Shown piece by piece: positions 23,997 through 35,797 of a stretch of DNA of 64,000 nt (within the stretch, counting starts at the first letter, position 1; every line of letters starts with the position of its first letter). The position numbers and the translations under genes are program-made. The notes beneath the pieces were generated by a model. That model saw only the letters and a program-made list of their open reading frames with translations, did no database searches and had not been told where the DNA came from. Source of the stretch: Clitopilus passeckerianus (lineage: Eukaryota > Basidiomycota > Agaricomycetes > Agaricales > Entolomataceae); contig CALYLX010000127.1 of assembly GCA_944990035.1 (NCBI GenBank), positions 992,001 through 1,056,000 on the forward strand, in the 5' to 3' direction.

Positions 23997-24987
23997 ATGC
24001 GTTTCACTCAGAAAGCCTTCCAATACCTCGCCGTCCTCAGTGCGTGTGCTAGCAGTTCCCTCGCCTTGCTTCCCACCGGCGTGCTCTTCCCTCTCTACAT
24101 TTACCCTGGAACCAACTGCGCCGGGTGGTCTGCTGTCACTACGGGGTAAGTGACAACTTCGACTTCATTCACCGCTCCCTTTCCACTTACTCTCACACTA
24201 CAGAATCACTGCCCATCCCAATGTTCAATTCTACATTGTTGTGAACCCCGCCAGCGGTCCTGGTGGTGCTGGTTCCCAGCCTGATGCGAACTATCAAACC
24301 TGCACGGCTCTCCTTCGTACTAAGGGAGCCGCAGCTGGTAATGTCAAGATCTTAGGATATGTCGCGACGGGATATGGATCTCGTGCTCATGCCGACGTGT
24401 TGACCGACATCAATACGTATTCGACTTGGACTTCCAGCTACAGGCCAGAGGGAATCTTCTTCGACGAAACCAGCGAAAAAGCGGAACAGCTGTCTAAATA
24501 TCAGACCTATGCTTCCCAAGTGCATACGAAGTTTGGAACGAGCTATGTGAGTGCCTGTCTCCATGGTTAGACTACTCAAATATCCAAGCTTGAGACTGAC
24601 GGATGTCTCTCGACCAGATCGTCTTGAATCCCGGACAGAAGCCAGAGACGAATGATTACTACAGCATTGCAAACCAGATCATTACCTTCGAAAACTATGC
24701 GAGCAACTTCAAGTAAGCCCACATTACCTTCCAACCTCCATCCTTTCTAAAGAGGACTGTTTCGACCGTTTTCTAGCCTTGCAAACGTTGTCACAGGTGG
24801 TTCTACCCCCGGAAACAAACAGTCCATCCTCGTTCACACTGGCCCGAACCCCACTGATGCTAGTGTTGTCTCAGGGCTGAAGGCAAAGGGGGTTGCTTCG
24901 ATCTTCTTGACGAATTCCCCCAATGCCCAGGCTTACGAGACCATCCCCAGCGACTATGTCAACTTCCTCAACCTGGTTGCGGCTTAG
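23997..24987 (+). CDS. Secreted spherulin-4-like protein
   Basis: Exons 23997-24145, 24204-24546, 24618-24712 and 24777-24987 give 265 aa. A signal peptide of about 23 residues is followed by 'TGVLFPLYIYPG', then 'QFYIVVNPASGPG', 'ILGYVATGYGSR', 'YRPEGIFFDETS', 'IVLNPGQKP' and 'VHTGPNPTDASVV'. These are the hallmark blocks of the spherulation-specific family 4 (a TIM-barrel-like fold related to glycoside hydrolases). The 'FFDE' acidic pair sits where an active-site acid is expected. Members are secreted by many fungi. Some relatives in biofilm operons act on amino-sugar polymers, so a polysaccharide target is possible but not shown here. Confidence 0.9.
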
Positions 24988-25439
24988 TGGCAAAGTTATC
25001 ACAAGCGGCGGAAAGCACTAGATATTTTGGAATTTTCTTCCGTCTGTAGACATTTTTTGTAGAAATTGGTATGCGACTAAAAGTCTCGTTCAACTTTACC
25101 TATCATATAGCACTTTATCGGCGGAGCGGCGAGAGGAGTGGCTATTTGTCCTAGATGCCGGCAAATATGTCAAGTTGACATTAGCCAAGGGCGTGGAACC
25201 GTGGAGTCGTCTTGCAAGCTTGTGCTCAATCATCATCGATGTATCGATATATCGATCGGACCATCGAGCTGTCCGGATTGAGAATTAACGAGGCTTCGTA
25301 TGGAAACCTGTACTGCTTCTAGGCTTCTCAAGACCCTCGGTTGAGTCAAGAGAGGAGGTGCATCTTCGGAGCCGCTTTGGAAAGTTATCTCGGCATCCAA
25401 AGGCACAATTTACCGGAGCCGTGAACGTTTGGCTGAGAG
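24988..25439. other. Intergenic
   Basis: About 450 bp with no supported gene. It contains a short alternating ATCGAT run near 25234-25255. Confidence 0.4.
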
Positions 25440-25445
25440 TATAAA
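25440..25445 (+). promoter_or_regulatory. TATA box of the acyltransferase gene
   Basis: TATAAA, 74 bp upstream of the ATG at 25519. Confidence 0.6.
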
Positions 25446-25518
25446 CTGCTGTTTGTACGACGGTACCCAAACGGTGCCCAGATAATTCACTTACAGACAA
25501 CAAGCTCGACCTCCCAAC

Positions 25519-26889
25519 ATGACTCTGAACGACCCTCTGACCATTCTTGGACAACTTCCAGGACTCAACATCTATACCCAAATATCCCTGTGCTCCCCCG
25601 TGACCGATCCTTCTTCACATCCCGCCATCGTCGATACCTTGACGAATGGTCTTGAACGGCTCTCCGCGAGCTTCCCATGGATAGCTGGCCAGGTCGTCAA
25701 CGAAGGTTCCGGCGAGGGCAATACAGGCGTCTTCAAGATCAAACCGTTCGAGAAGACCATTCGTCTGGTGGTGAAAGATCTCAGAAACGAGCCCTCCATG
25801 CCGACAATGGATGCGCTCCGGGAGGCCAGCTTCCCATTCCGCATGCTCGATGAAACCATCATCGCACCTCGGATGACGATCCCAGGAACCTCTGGAGAAA
25901 CTGGGATCGACTCAACCCCAGTCTTCCTCGTCCAAGCCAATTTCATCACAGGTGGCCTCATACTCACCTTCGTCGGTCAACATAATGTAATGGACATGAC
26001 GGGACAAGGCCACATTATCCATCTCTTCTCGAAGGCTTGTCGTAATGAAGAATTTACAAGCGAAGAGCTAACAGCGGGGAACCTTGCCGGTCACAACATC
26101 GTTCCCCTACTCGATAGTTCATACGAACCGGGCTCTGAGCTCGACAACCAACTTGTGAAACCTAAGCCATCTGTTCCCGCCACCGATGACCAGGCAGCAC
26201 CACCTCCCCCTCCAGAAGCCACCTGGGCATACTTCAGCTTCGACCCGGAATCCCTTGCCGCTCTGAAATCACTCGCCACAAAAACCCTCACTTCAGGCTA
26301 CATCTCCACCGACGATGCCCTCACCGCCTACATCTGGCAATCCATCGCACGAGCTCGCCTTCCCCGTATAGGCCCTACAGCTACGTCCCAACTCGCTCGT
26401 GCTGTCAGTGTACGGAGGTACCTGGGTATTTCAGAGTTGTATCCGGCACTTGTGCAGAGCATGGCCTTTCATTCAAACACGGTTCAGCAGCTGGTCGAGG
26501 AGCCGTTGGGTGGTGTCGCGTCGTCCCTTCGTTCAGCCGTAGACCCCACGACATCGGCTCTAGGGTATATTACCCGTGCTCTTGCTACCTTCCTCGACCG
26601 GACACCTGACAAGAGCGTTGCCAATTTCACGGCGACGATTGATGTTGCTTCGGATCTCATGTTTAGCTCGTGGTCGAAGATAAACTGCTATGAACTTGAT
26701 TTCAACCTAGGATTGGGCAAACCGGAGTCGGTGCGGAGACCACAATTCATCCCGTACGAGGGTTTGATATATTCGATGCCTAAGAGGCCGGATGGGGAGA
26801 TTTCGGTTGGGATTTGTTTGAGGAATGAGGATTTGGAGAGGTTGAAGGTGGATGAGGAGTTTGTAAAGTATGGGAGATACATTGGATGA
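25519..26889 (+). CDS. BAHD-like / trichothecene 3-O-acetyltransferase-like acyltransferase
   Basis: Single exon, 456 aa, full length for the family. The catalytic HxxxD is H155-N-V-M-D159, followed by 'MTGQGH' typical of this fungal subgroup. The second family motif, DFGWG, appears as a degenerate D394-F-N-L-G. Such enzymes move acyl groups from CoA to alcohols or amines. The fungal TRI101-like branch acts on small hydrophobic metabolites. No signal peptide is seen, so it is probably cytosolic. It stands alone between a spherulin-like gene and aconitase, with no terpene synthase nearby, so the TRI101 likeness concerns fold and not pathway. Confidence 0.85.
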   Translation: MTLNDPLTILGQLPGLNIYTQISLCSPVTDPSSHPAIVDTLTNGLERLSASFPWIAGQVVNEGSGEGNTGVFKIKPFEKTIRLVVKDLRNEPSMPTMDALREASFPFRMLDETIIAPRMTIPGTSGETGIDSTPVFLVQANFITGGLILTFVGQHNVMDMTGQGHIIHLFSKACRNEEFTSEELTAGNLAGHNIVPLLDSSYEPGSELDNQLVKPKPSVPATDDQAAPPPPPEATWAYFSFDPESLAALKSLATKTLTSGYISTDDALTAYIWQSIARARLPRIGPTATSQLARAVSVRRYLGISELYPALVQSMAFHSNTVQQLVEEPLGGVASSLRSAVDPTTSALGYITRALATFLDRTPDKSVANFTATIDVASDLMFSSWSKINCYELDFNLGLGKPESVRRPQFIPYEGLIYSMPKRPDGEISVGICLRNEDLERLKVDEEFVKYGRYIG

Positions 26890-28033
26890 TAGATATACCA
26901 TTAGATTACATGAACACGCATGGGCAGGCAAGAAGCCTTAATTCGGATGTGGAACTGGTTCAAAACGGTCAGCTAAGGGCATAGGCAAGGTGTTGTCAGT
27001 GCATACCGTATGATACCATATCCTCGTGCTGGAGTCAACTAACTCATCACCGCCAGATTCGCCCTACTTTTTTTCACGGGCCAACTTCGTTCTCGTTGTT
27101 CTTGCAGATCGTAACTCCTTGTTGAGCCCCTTTCCACCATTTTCCCTTTCATCCCAGACGTAGTTGCAGCTGCTCCAATTTTGAAGAAGCCGTGTTGACT
27201 CTGTTTCACGAAAATCCAAGCGTCGGACGACACTTCGTCCGTAATTGCCGAGGTCGTTGCATGTGGCGATGAGCGGGCTCTTAGGAATCGTCGAGGAATG
27301 TCCTCTCCGGTATGCTCGCTCAGAAAGTTTTCAAACTCCATAGATAGGTGCGATTGCATATGCTCGCGCAAAGGTGAGTCAAGAAGGAGAGATACATATC
27401 TGGCTTAAGCTATATTTCGGTCTCATTGCATCATAGGATCTACAGCTGCATGCAGCCACTATCGGGAAAGAGCTGCCGAGGTCCGGTGGCAAGAAGGGTC
27501 GACGTCCTGGATGCTATGTGCGCGGCGGCAATGTTTGAAGCCAGTATATTAACAGAGGAGGATCATGGACATCAGAGTGGACACTGAGGTACACGTCGAG
27601 AAAACTGGGGTAGTGGCCGTTGTGTATACGCCTACTAGGTGCTGCCAACGGGTGTTAGCATCTTTATCAAGGTCGGAGTGTGCCACGGGAGATGTCCCTG
27701 AACGCCGGGGTTGCCACCATGAGTCAAGTATTCAAATTTATGACCATGTTATTCGCTCAGGAAGAATTTAGAAGCCAAGTTAACAGCTGTTTTAGAGGGC
27801 GCGATGGTAAGCGGACATTGCTGTGGGCCGGAAAGGCAAAGGCGGATGGAGTTTGAGGCGGAAATTGCGTTTACGTAAGTTTTGTCGGCATAAAACGCCT
27901 GATGTGATTGGCTGGGATAGTTCCCGGATCCGGTGTTTCACGTGCATGGATTGCATAAATTTGATGAGGACAAGTCCGGAAAGTTCCTCACCAATCTCTA
28001 TCCTCTTTTACCTCGTCGACATCGTCCCCGACG
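26890..28033. other. Intergenic, aconitase promoter side
   Basis: About 1.1 kb. The only frame above 100 codons is a 110-codon reverse ORF (27371-27039) with no recognisable domain. It is not called as a gene. Confidence 0.4.
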
Positions 28034-30815
28034 ATGCTCAGGACCACCACCGGAGCCGCTAACGCAATGCGGGGCCTGCAGAGGCTGTCTGCAGGTTATG
28101 CCACTGTCACCTCCCGCATTGGAGACACTAAAGTGCCTATGTCGCTACTCGAGAAGGGCGCGTACATCAACTATCAGCGAATTGAGGACAACCTTGCTGT
28201 TATTCGCGATAGGTATGCAAACGCGGACACTATGCATTCTTCTGGGGCTGACAAGTACGAAGGCTGAAGCGTCCTTTGACGTTATCGGAAAAGATTCTCT
28301 ACGGTCATCTTGACGATGCTCATGGTCAAGATATCGAACGAGGCGTGAGCTACCTCAAACTCCGCCCCGACGTACGTATCTCGCGTCTTGCTTGTATTTC
28401 TTGTTTCTTATTATCTTCTACTATGTAGCGAGTTGCATGCCAGGATGCTACTGCGCAGGTAAGGAGATACCGGTATTCTACGTCATGTCCCTCGTTGACG
28501 TCAAATTTAGATGGCCCTACTCCAATTCATGTCCGCAGGCATGGACACCGCTGCTGTCCCAACGACGGTGCACTGCGACCATCTTATTGAGGCTCAAGTC
28601 GGTGGTGTCAAGGATTTAGCGCGCGCTATTGACATTAACAAGGAAGTTTACGACTTCTTGGCCACTGCTACCGCTAAGGTCCGCTTAACTCCGTCCGGCG
28701 CTTTTACGCCCGTTTCTGACTTGTGAACTATGTAGTACGGCCTCGGTTTCTGGAAACCTGGTTCTGGTATCATCCATCAAATTATCCTGGAGAACTATGC
28801 TTTCCCCGGTGGTTTGATGATTGGTACTGACTCCCATACCCCCAATGCTGGCGGCCTCGGAATGATTGCTTGTGGTGTCGGAGGTGCTGATGCAGTCGAC
28901 GTCATGGCTGGGATTCCTTGGGAGCTGAAGTGCCCCAAGGTTATTGGTGTTAACTTGACTGGCAAGATTGGTGGCTGGACAACACCTAAAGGTATGTGAA
29001 CCCTCTCTATCCCACGAGCTGTTGTTAACTCGCTACACGTAGATGTTATCCTTAAGGTCGCTGGTATCCTCACCGTCAAGGGTGGTACCGGAGCTATTGT
29101 TGAATACAAGGGTTCCGGTCTCGAATCCCTCTCTTGCACTGGTATGGCCACCATTTGCAACATGGGTGCCGAAATTGGCGCAACTACCTCACTCTTCCCC
29201 TTCAACTCCCGCATGTCTGACTACCTCCACGCTACCAAGCGTGGTGACATCGCCAAGTACGCCGAGGCCTTCGCCCCCAACCTCCGTGCCGATGAGGGCG
29301 CTGAGTACGACCAGCACATCGAAATCGTGAGTTCCCTTACCCCACCACAGTCGCTTAATCGCTTAATTTGACACCCTTCCAGAACCTCTCCGAGCTTGAG
29401 CCCCACATCAACGGTCCCTTCACCCCTGATTTGGCTACCCCCATCTCCAAATTCGCTGAGGAGGTCAAGAAGAACAACTGGCCTGAGGAACTCAAGGTCG
29501 GCCTGATCGGTTCTTGCACCAACTCTTCCTATGAGGACATGACCCGCTCGGCATCCATCGCCAAGGAGGCTGCTGACCATGGCCTCGAGGTTGCCAGCAA
29601 GTTCACCATCACCCCCGGTTCTGAGCAAGTTCGTGCTACCATCGCCCGCGACGGTGTCATCGAGACCTTCGAGAACGTTGGTGGTGTTGTCCTCGCTAAC
29701 GCGTGCGGCCCTTGCATCGGTCAATGGGACAGGCAGGACGTGAAGAAGGGAGATGTTAACTCCATCATCACCTCCTACAACCGTAACTTCACTGGACGTA
29801 ACGATGCTAACCCCGCCACCCACGCTTTCGTCGCCTCCCCCGACATCGTCACTGCTATGGTCTTCGCCGGTCGCCTCACCTTTAACCCCTTGACCGACTC
29901 CCTCAAGGGCACCGATGGCAAGGAATTCAAGTTCACTGACCCCTCTGGCCACGAACTTCCTCCTCGCGGATACGACCCCGGTGAAAACACCTTCCAGGCC
30001 CCTCCCGCCGACCGCGCAAGCGTCCAGGTTGCTGTCGACCCCAAGTCTGACCGTCTCCAACTCCTTCAGCCTTTCAAAGCCTGGGACGGTAAGACCCCTG
30101 AGAACCTCCCCATCCTCATCAAGGTTAAGGGCAAGTGCAGTAAGTATATCTGCTGAATCTCGGGACGAGTATTGTGCTCATTTTATTCAGCCACCGATCA
30201 CATCTCTGCTGGCGGCCCCTGGCTCAAGTACCGTGGACATCTCCAGAACATCTCCCAGAACTGCCTCATCGGTGCCATCAACTCTGAGAACGGTGAAGCC
30301 AACAAGGTCAAGAACCAGGAGACTGGTGAATGGGGTGGTGTTCCTCAGGTTGGTGCCTGGTACCGCGACAACGGCATCAAATGGGTCGTCATCGGTGACC
30401 ACAACTACGGTGAAGGTTCCTCCCGTGAGCACGCTGCTCTCGAACCCAGGTACCTCGGAGGTCTTGCTGTCATTGTCCGATCGTTCGCCCGTATCCACGA
30501 GACCAATTTGAAGAAGCAGGGTATGCTTGCCCTCACCTTCGCTGACCCCGCCGACTACGACAAGATTAAGCCCTCCGACCGTGTTGATATCCTCGGCCTC
30601 GAATCTTTCGCACCCGGCAAGAACCTCACCCTCCGCCTCAAGCACGAGGACGGCTCTGAAGAGTCCCTCTCGCTTGCTCACTCCTTCAACGAAGGCCAGA
30701 TTGAGTGGTTCAAGGCTGGCTCTGCTCTCAACCTGGTATGTGTTTGGTCCACTCATGTCCTTGTTTTTCTTACTAATGTCTTCTTCAGATGGCTGCCAAG
30801 GCTAAGAGCAACTAA
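28034..30815 (+). CDS. ACO1: Mitochondrial aconitate hydratase
   Basis: Nine exons: 28034-28212, 28263-28371, 28429-28458 (30 nt), 28511-28678, 28736-28991, 29043-29326, 29383-30139, 30191-30735 and 30789-30815, 784 aa, the usual length. The presequence is rich in Arg, Ser and Ala. The [4Fe-4S] ligands are C387 ('GSCTNSS') and C450/C453 ('ACGPC'). Their spacing of 63 and 3 matches mammalian aconitase. The swivel domain carries '[16 protein letters not shown]'. It interconverts citrate and isocitrate in the TCA cycle. Codon use is strongly C-ending from 29.2 kb on, typical of high expression. Exons become longer toward the 3' end. Confidence 0.97.
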
Positions 30816-31082
30816 TTGAAGCTTGTTAAAATGTTGAAGTCCTAGACTTTCGATATTCTGTTTATACGTCAGCATAATCTCTTATTAGCTTACGTCCTTT
30901 CTCCGTTATATATGCACGCTCTCTTGTAGCACGAACTCGCGATCCGATGGCTTTCTCTCGTGTATTTTTTATTCCCAATAAAATGTAATCGTGGAGGAAC
31001 GATTTCTTTCATCCCATCCATTGCATGATTGGTATTCAGTAGTATGGACAATCGTTGTGCTACGAATATCCAGCACAAGAGC

Positions 31083-32559
31083 TTATGGCTGGATAGCAGC
31101 CGGGCCCTTAGCAGCAATTTTGGCGACAAATATCTTCGTTTCTGCCATAATGACGAGTCGGCCCGGGTTCGCGAAAACCATGTTGGCTGAGGTTGTTCCA
31201 AGGAAGAATTTGCCGATAAGGTCCCCGTCTGGGTTCCAGACATGGACACCATCTCCACAACCAGAGTAGACGTTGCCCTGCGTGTCCACCTGAAGACCGT
31301 CTGGGACGCCTGCATCCGCGTAGGCAAATACTCGACGGTTCTTGAAGACGTGGCTTTTTGGATCGACATCGAAGGCGTAGCTGGAGAAATTGAGGTAATC
31401 ATGAGTGCTGGAAATGATTGTATGGGTTATGAACTCACATAGTTGCTGGTGCAGTCTGATTGGTGACGAAGCTAGCTGCACCTGTATCTGCACTAAGAGG
31501 GGGTCAGAGGGAGAAATCAAGATATTTTGCGGACCCTTACATGTACGCTATCTTCCCGTCTTGAGTGAACGCTATTCCGTTGCACTTGTCAAAGTCTGTA
31601 GCGACCACACGGACTTGTCTTGTGTCCGGGTCCAGGCGATAGACTTGGTTTGGCATGAGGGGTTGAGGACGGAAATGGTTCACCCATCCGTATCTGAAAG
31701 GCAGGTTCAGTACATGTTTTGGCAGGAGGGTTGTCACTTACATGACATCCGTGAAAAACAGCTTGCCACTGGGATGCACTTTGATGTCATTGAGAGAATT
31801 GAATTGTCGGCCGAAGTAGTTGTCAAGCAAAACCGTGGTATTGTGTGGCGCTTTGGGGTTCACAAGAGCAATGGAGGGCGGTCGAGGTCCACGTCCTGAG
31901 GTAATCAAGAGTAAGGACGACCTGAATGGACCCGTTCCGCCGTTTGTCATTTGAATAGTGTCTGGCAAATCAAGCTACATATTGGCTAGGTGATCAGTGG
32001 CAAAGGACCCCAAGTCATAAGCAATGCTACTCACGAATTGGACTGGTACATTGATAGAGCTGGCGTTGGTAGCCAGTGCTTTCTCTACGTCCTTCAGGTT
32101 GATCTTCCCAATGACATTGTTATGGTCAAGGTCACTATATCCAAGTGCTCCGCCGTCGTTGCTTCCAAAGAAAACTTCATCAGTCTCAGGCAAATAAATC
32201 GGTGCCTCGTGCGCAAAAGCAAAGGTCGAATTGGAAGCAACTTCATGAATTGAGGGATTGGGACCCAGGATCTTCAGGAACGATTTGTCAAAGATTTGGA
32301 AGAATGGCGGTTTTGTGGAAGTCGGGTTGAAGAATGTTCCAAACGATGAGTCACGGAAGGTCCCATTGGCTCCTATTACAGCAAAGGATTTGGGGTCCAC
32401 AAACTGCGAAAGAGAAGACGTGTGAGGACAAGAGGATTAAGCTCAGAGGGCTGGAAAGCTTACGACAGCCTGTGGAGGTAATGCACCCTCAACCACGGGA
32501 TTTTCCTTGGCCAGGACTGCCAGCCCATAGGCAACAACACAGAGCAAAGCAGCCACCAT
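31083..32559 (-). CDS. Secreted lactonohydrolase (SMP-30/gluconolactonase-like)
   Basis: Six exons on the reverse strand: 32559-32464, 32403-32035, 31974-31742, 31693-31541, 31492-31439 and 31380-31083, 400 aa. The ATG at 32559 was chosen because a signal peptide starts there ('MVAALLCVVAYGLAVLA'). An in-frame ATG at 32646 would put a basic extension in front. Family features are 'FAHEAPIYLPETDEVFFGSN', 'QFNSLNDIKVHPSGKLFFTD' (metal-binding Asn/Asp), 'CNGIAFTQDGKIAY' and 'AGVPDGLQVDTQGNVY', which are successive blades of a six-bladed propeller. Such enzymes hydrolyse aldonolactones or related cyclic esters using a divalent metal. It is convergent with aconitase, 267 bp apart. Confidence 0.9.
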
Positions 32560-33564
32560 GATCGTATTGGTTGTTAGAGGGAGGAGATGGGTACGGGTTT
32601 GTATTCCCTTGCTCGGGCGCTGTTTTAGCGGTTTATTTCGCTTCATTCTACGAATCGAAGACCGTCTGGCAGCTGACTAGATCGAAGATGTTTTTCCGTG
32701 CCAAGGTTAGTCTCCCGACGCCTTGCAGTCGATTTCTTGGACTTCGAGGAACCTGTAGAACTCTACGTCGAGTTGCTGGAAAATGTTGCAGCATGCTCCT
32801 CTTCATGATGGGTTGGACCGGCATTCCGGTCCGTGATATATGGCCACTCCATTATAGTCGTCCGCATCGACTCTCTGTGGTCCCAATACGTGGTTGTCTC
32901 TAGTACTAGTTCTGTTCAACGCACCTCGCCGTCTGGTCCTGACTCTACAGTGTCGACAAGATAACGGATAACATCTGAAAAACTCCGGGGTCGCCATGCT
33001 TCCAAAGTTCCGACGGAACATCAGGCTGTTCTGTCATGGGATCTTCAGGGAGGCGGAATCCGCAAAAGAAAGTTCCATTGCTCGCTGCTTGGCAGATTCG
33101 TCGGCCTGTTGTCACGCTGTATTCATTAGCTTTCACATTATTGATGAGGCTTCTCCGAGTTCCCAAGCATGAGAGGGCAGGAACCTTCTGATTCCGAACA
33201 CGGAGGAGTCACCGAGATTCCCAGGCAATCGCCTCTCCTAATTTTTCTTGCAGCTCATTTTCCAACCAGTACTCGCATCCCCACACTTTTTCAAAAGCGG
33301 TCAACCGTTGGCCCCGGCTTGCGACAACCTACAATCGCTTGTGGCGTCTGTACGGATTTCTCCGGCGATGGTGTTGACACAATAATATTTCTGGGTTCAG
33401 TTTTTATGGCAGAGCGTAGAGGCTCCGGTTAGAATCCGTGCTATATCGAGTTGCCACAAGACTGAGGTGTAATAGGGCTCTGGGCTTGACGATCTCGGAA
33501 GTAATCTAATTCTCAATCTATTTCCGCTCGCATTGCCTATATCTTCTCGTGAGAGAGCCTGACA
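32560..33564. other. Intergenic with scattered coding-like fragments
   Basis: About 1 kb. On the reverse strand three short open stretches (about 33420-33290, 33290-33200 and 33166-32945) look protein-like but change frame and do not match a family I recognise. They may be remains of a gene. Confidence 0.35.
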
Positions 33565-33663
33565 ATGTCACTTCACGACGTTTCTCCCCCGTCCACCACC
33601 CTGGTATTGTTCCTGATTTTTCCTGGTCTTTTATACTTTGTTCGAGCGCATACTCCGCTAACA

Positions 33664-35181
33664 ATGTCTTCGGCTCCCAAATCCCGCATACCGACAATCC
33701 ACGGAATTCGGTGGTTCAATGTTTTTATCTTAACTGTCACGCCCGCAATATCAGTATATGGACTTTTCTACGCCCCTCGACTCCCAAAAACCATGGCGTT
33801 CTCTATGGGGTACTACCTATTCTCAATGCTCGGTGAGGACGTTTGCCAAGTGCTGTTTATGCTTATCTGGCTGACGACATCCTCAGGCATTACTGCTGGT
33901 AAGAAAAATTCATCGGGGGCTGATTATGTGCTCAATGAGCGTAGGGTACCATAGGCTGTGGTCACATCGGTCGTATACTGCATCTTTGTCTCTTCAGATA
34001 CTCCTACTCCTCGGAGGAAGTAGCGCAGTCCAAGGCTCGTGCTCCTGGTGGGCTCGATCCCATCGCGCTCACCATCGATACACGGACACTGATCTGGACC
34101 CTTACGATTCCAACCGAGGTCTCTTCTGGACACATCTTGGCTGGATGATATTTAAAACGGACCTCAAATCCGGCAAGGCCGATACTTCTGACCTCAGAAA
34201 TGATAACTTGATTCAGTGGCAGCATCGCCATTATTTTCAACTTGCCTTATTTATGGGGTTTATTCTTCCCGCCGTTGTTCCGGGACTTTTTTGGAACGAC
34301 TGGCTTGGTGGGCTTTGCTTTTCCTGTGCTTTACGCCTAACTGTGGCGCACCATGTAAGCGCGTTTTGACTCTGATAGAACGAACCCAAGATTGACCATG
34401 TTGGCCAGAGCACGTTTTGCATAAATTCAATCGCTCACTGGCTTGGTTCAGCTTCCTATGACGATGTCTTATCCCCCCGAGATCATTTCCTTTCTGCGGT
34501 ATTGACGATGGGGGAAGGATACCACAACTTTCACCATCAGTTCCCCATGGACTATCGAAATGCCTTTCGTTGGTATCAATATGATCCGACCAAATGGTTC
34601 ATCGGTCTTTGCGGCATGCTGCGCTTGGCGAGCCACCTTAAAGTCTTCCCGTCGAATGAAATCGAGAAGGGTGCATTGGCAATGAAGCTCAAAGAACTAA
34701 AAAAGGTCCAAGACGGGCTTCAATGGCCATTATCCTCTGAAGAGCTTCCTGTGGTGTCTTGGGAAACCTGTGAGTCTTCTATTCATTGTGGAGTGTACCT
34801 GAGCATTGGAATTTGCCTGTTCCCATCATTACAGTCCAGGCCGAGTCGAAGATCCGAACATTGATCCTCGTTGGGGGCTTCATCCACGATGCATCTTCCT
34901 TCTTGGATTCTCATCCGGGAGGACGTCATTTCATCGCGCAGGCAAATGGAAAGGATATGACTGCCCAGTTTCATGGTGGAACCTATACTCACTCTAATGC
35001 CGCCCACAACGTACGTATGCTTGTTACGGCCGAGAATCTCACTTTTGCTCACTGACTCCTTTTGGCTCCCCAGCTACTGTCCATGATGAGGATTGGTATC
35101 TTGTCCGGAGGAGTACAGCCTCCTCCGAGCAGCGAACTCCGTTCTCAGCAGTTGTATATTACCAGCCGACCCAGGGCTTAG
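33664..35181 (+). CDS. OLE1: Delta-9 acyl-CoA desaturase with C-terminal cytochrome b5
   Basis: Exons 33664-33832, 33887-33898 (12 nt), 33945-34354, 34409-34769, 34835-35010 and 35074-35181 give 411 aa. An in-frame ATG at 33565 would add 33 residues including a hydrophobic run. The later ATG fits the family better. All histidine boxes are present: 'HRLWSH', 'HRAHH' and 'GYHNFHH'. The C-terminal cytochrome b5 domain has the haem-binding 'HPGG'. The 12-nt microexon encodes the 'GITA' of the invariant 'LGITAGYHRLWSH', so it is well supported. The enzyme introduces the delta-9 double bond in stearoyl- and palmitoyl-CoA at the ER. It may be one of several paralogues. Confidence 0.92.
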
Positions 35182-35341
35182 AGCCGTTCCACTCATCTTT
35201 GTCCCACATTACCACTATAGAAAACCCCCCTAGTCGCTTAGAGGTTCACCTTGTATTCATAACATTCATTAGACATTTATAGATCACGAAGATGCGCTGT
35301 GCTGCAGCCGTCACCTAACCGAACGTATTCGGTATTTGGCA

Positions 35342-35461
35342 TTATAAGGAGGGTTCATTAGAATACATAGAACAAATCTGATTAGACGCGGTGTCACCGA
35401 GCCATGCAGTCTGCTTCTGAAGAAGAGGAATCTGTACCAAACTCTGCAGGAAAAGCTTCAT
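35342..35461 (-). pseudogene. Truncated 5' end of a gene B copy
   Basis: On the reverse strand the ATG at 35461 starts a frame nearly identical to the first codons of gene B. Its first 21 codons match with only three synonymous changes, then a few replacements, after which homology is lost and a TAA ends it at 35342. Upstream, 35462-35797 matches the A-B spacer, with the TATA box changed to CATAAA. No catalytic motif remains. It is the broken end of an inverted copy of the A-B segment, placed directly downstream of gene D. Confidence 0.8.
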
Positions 35462-35797
35462 GAGGCGTGGGGAATGAGGAGGTTTCCTGATATTAAACAC
35501 ATGGAGCTGGCTTTATGTCCCGAATTCGCAGCATCATGTGCAGTACTGAGCACGAAATTGCGATGTTGGGTACTCTTATTGTGTTTTGGGACTTCGCAAG
35601 TCCAAAGCCTGGATGCCTGGAAGAGCGAGAGTCGCAATGGGCTTAGGTGGGGCTGTCAAGATCAGACCAATAGGGCAATTCGGCAATATCTGAACATTTG
35701 ATACATTTCGTCTAACATACACTCTCATTCGGTTTTCCAAGTTCGAAACAGAATCAATGAATACAATTTGTGCCCGCATTACGTCTAGCCTTCCGTC
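35462..35797. repeat. Inverted copy of the A-B intergenic segment
   Basis: Reverse complement of this stretch aligns with 16008-16377. It lies between the stop of gene D and the truncated B copy. Confidence 0.75.

Noticed and set aside
24700..26889. Trichothecene-type toxin gene cluster
   Set aside because: Only one acyltransferase with a TRI101-like fold is present. There is no terpene synthase or other pathway gene, so fold similarity alone does not indicate toxin synthesis.
27039..27371. 110-codon reverse ORF between the acyltransferase and aconitase
   Set aside because: Low-complexity polar sequence with no domain; could be chance at this length.
29221..30060. 279-codon reverse-strand ORF inside aconitase
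   Set aside because: It is the mirror of a strongly codon-biased exon. GC-rich third positions remove stops on the other strand, and no domain is seen.
32945..33420. Coding-like reverse-strand fragments upstream of the lactonohydrolase
   Set aside because: They look protein-like but sit in different frames with no consistent splice sites. I could not identify a parent gene, so no pseudogene is called.
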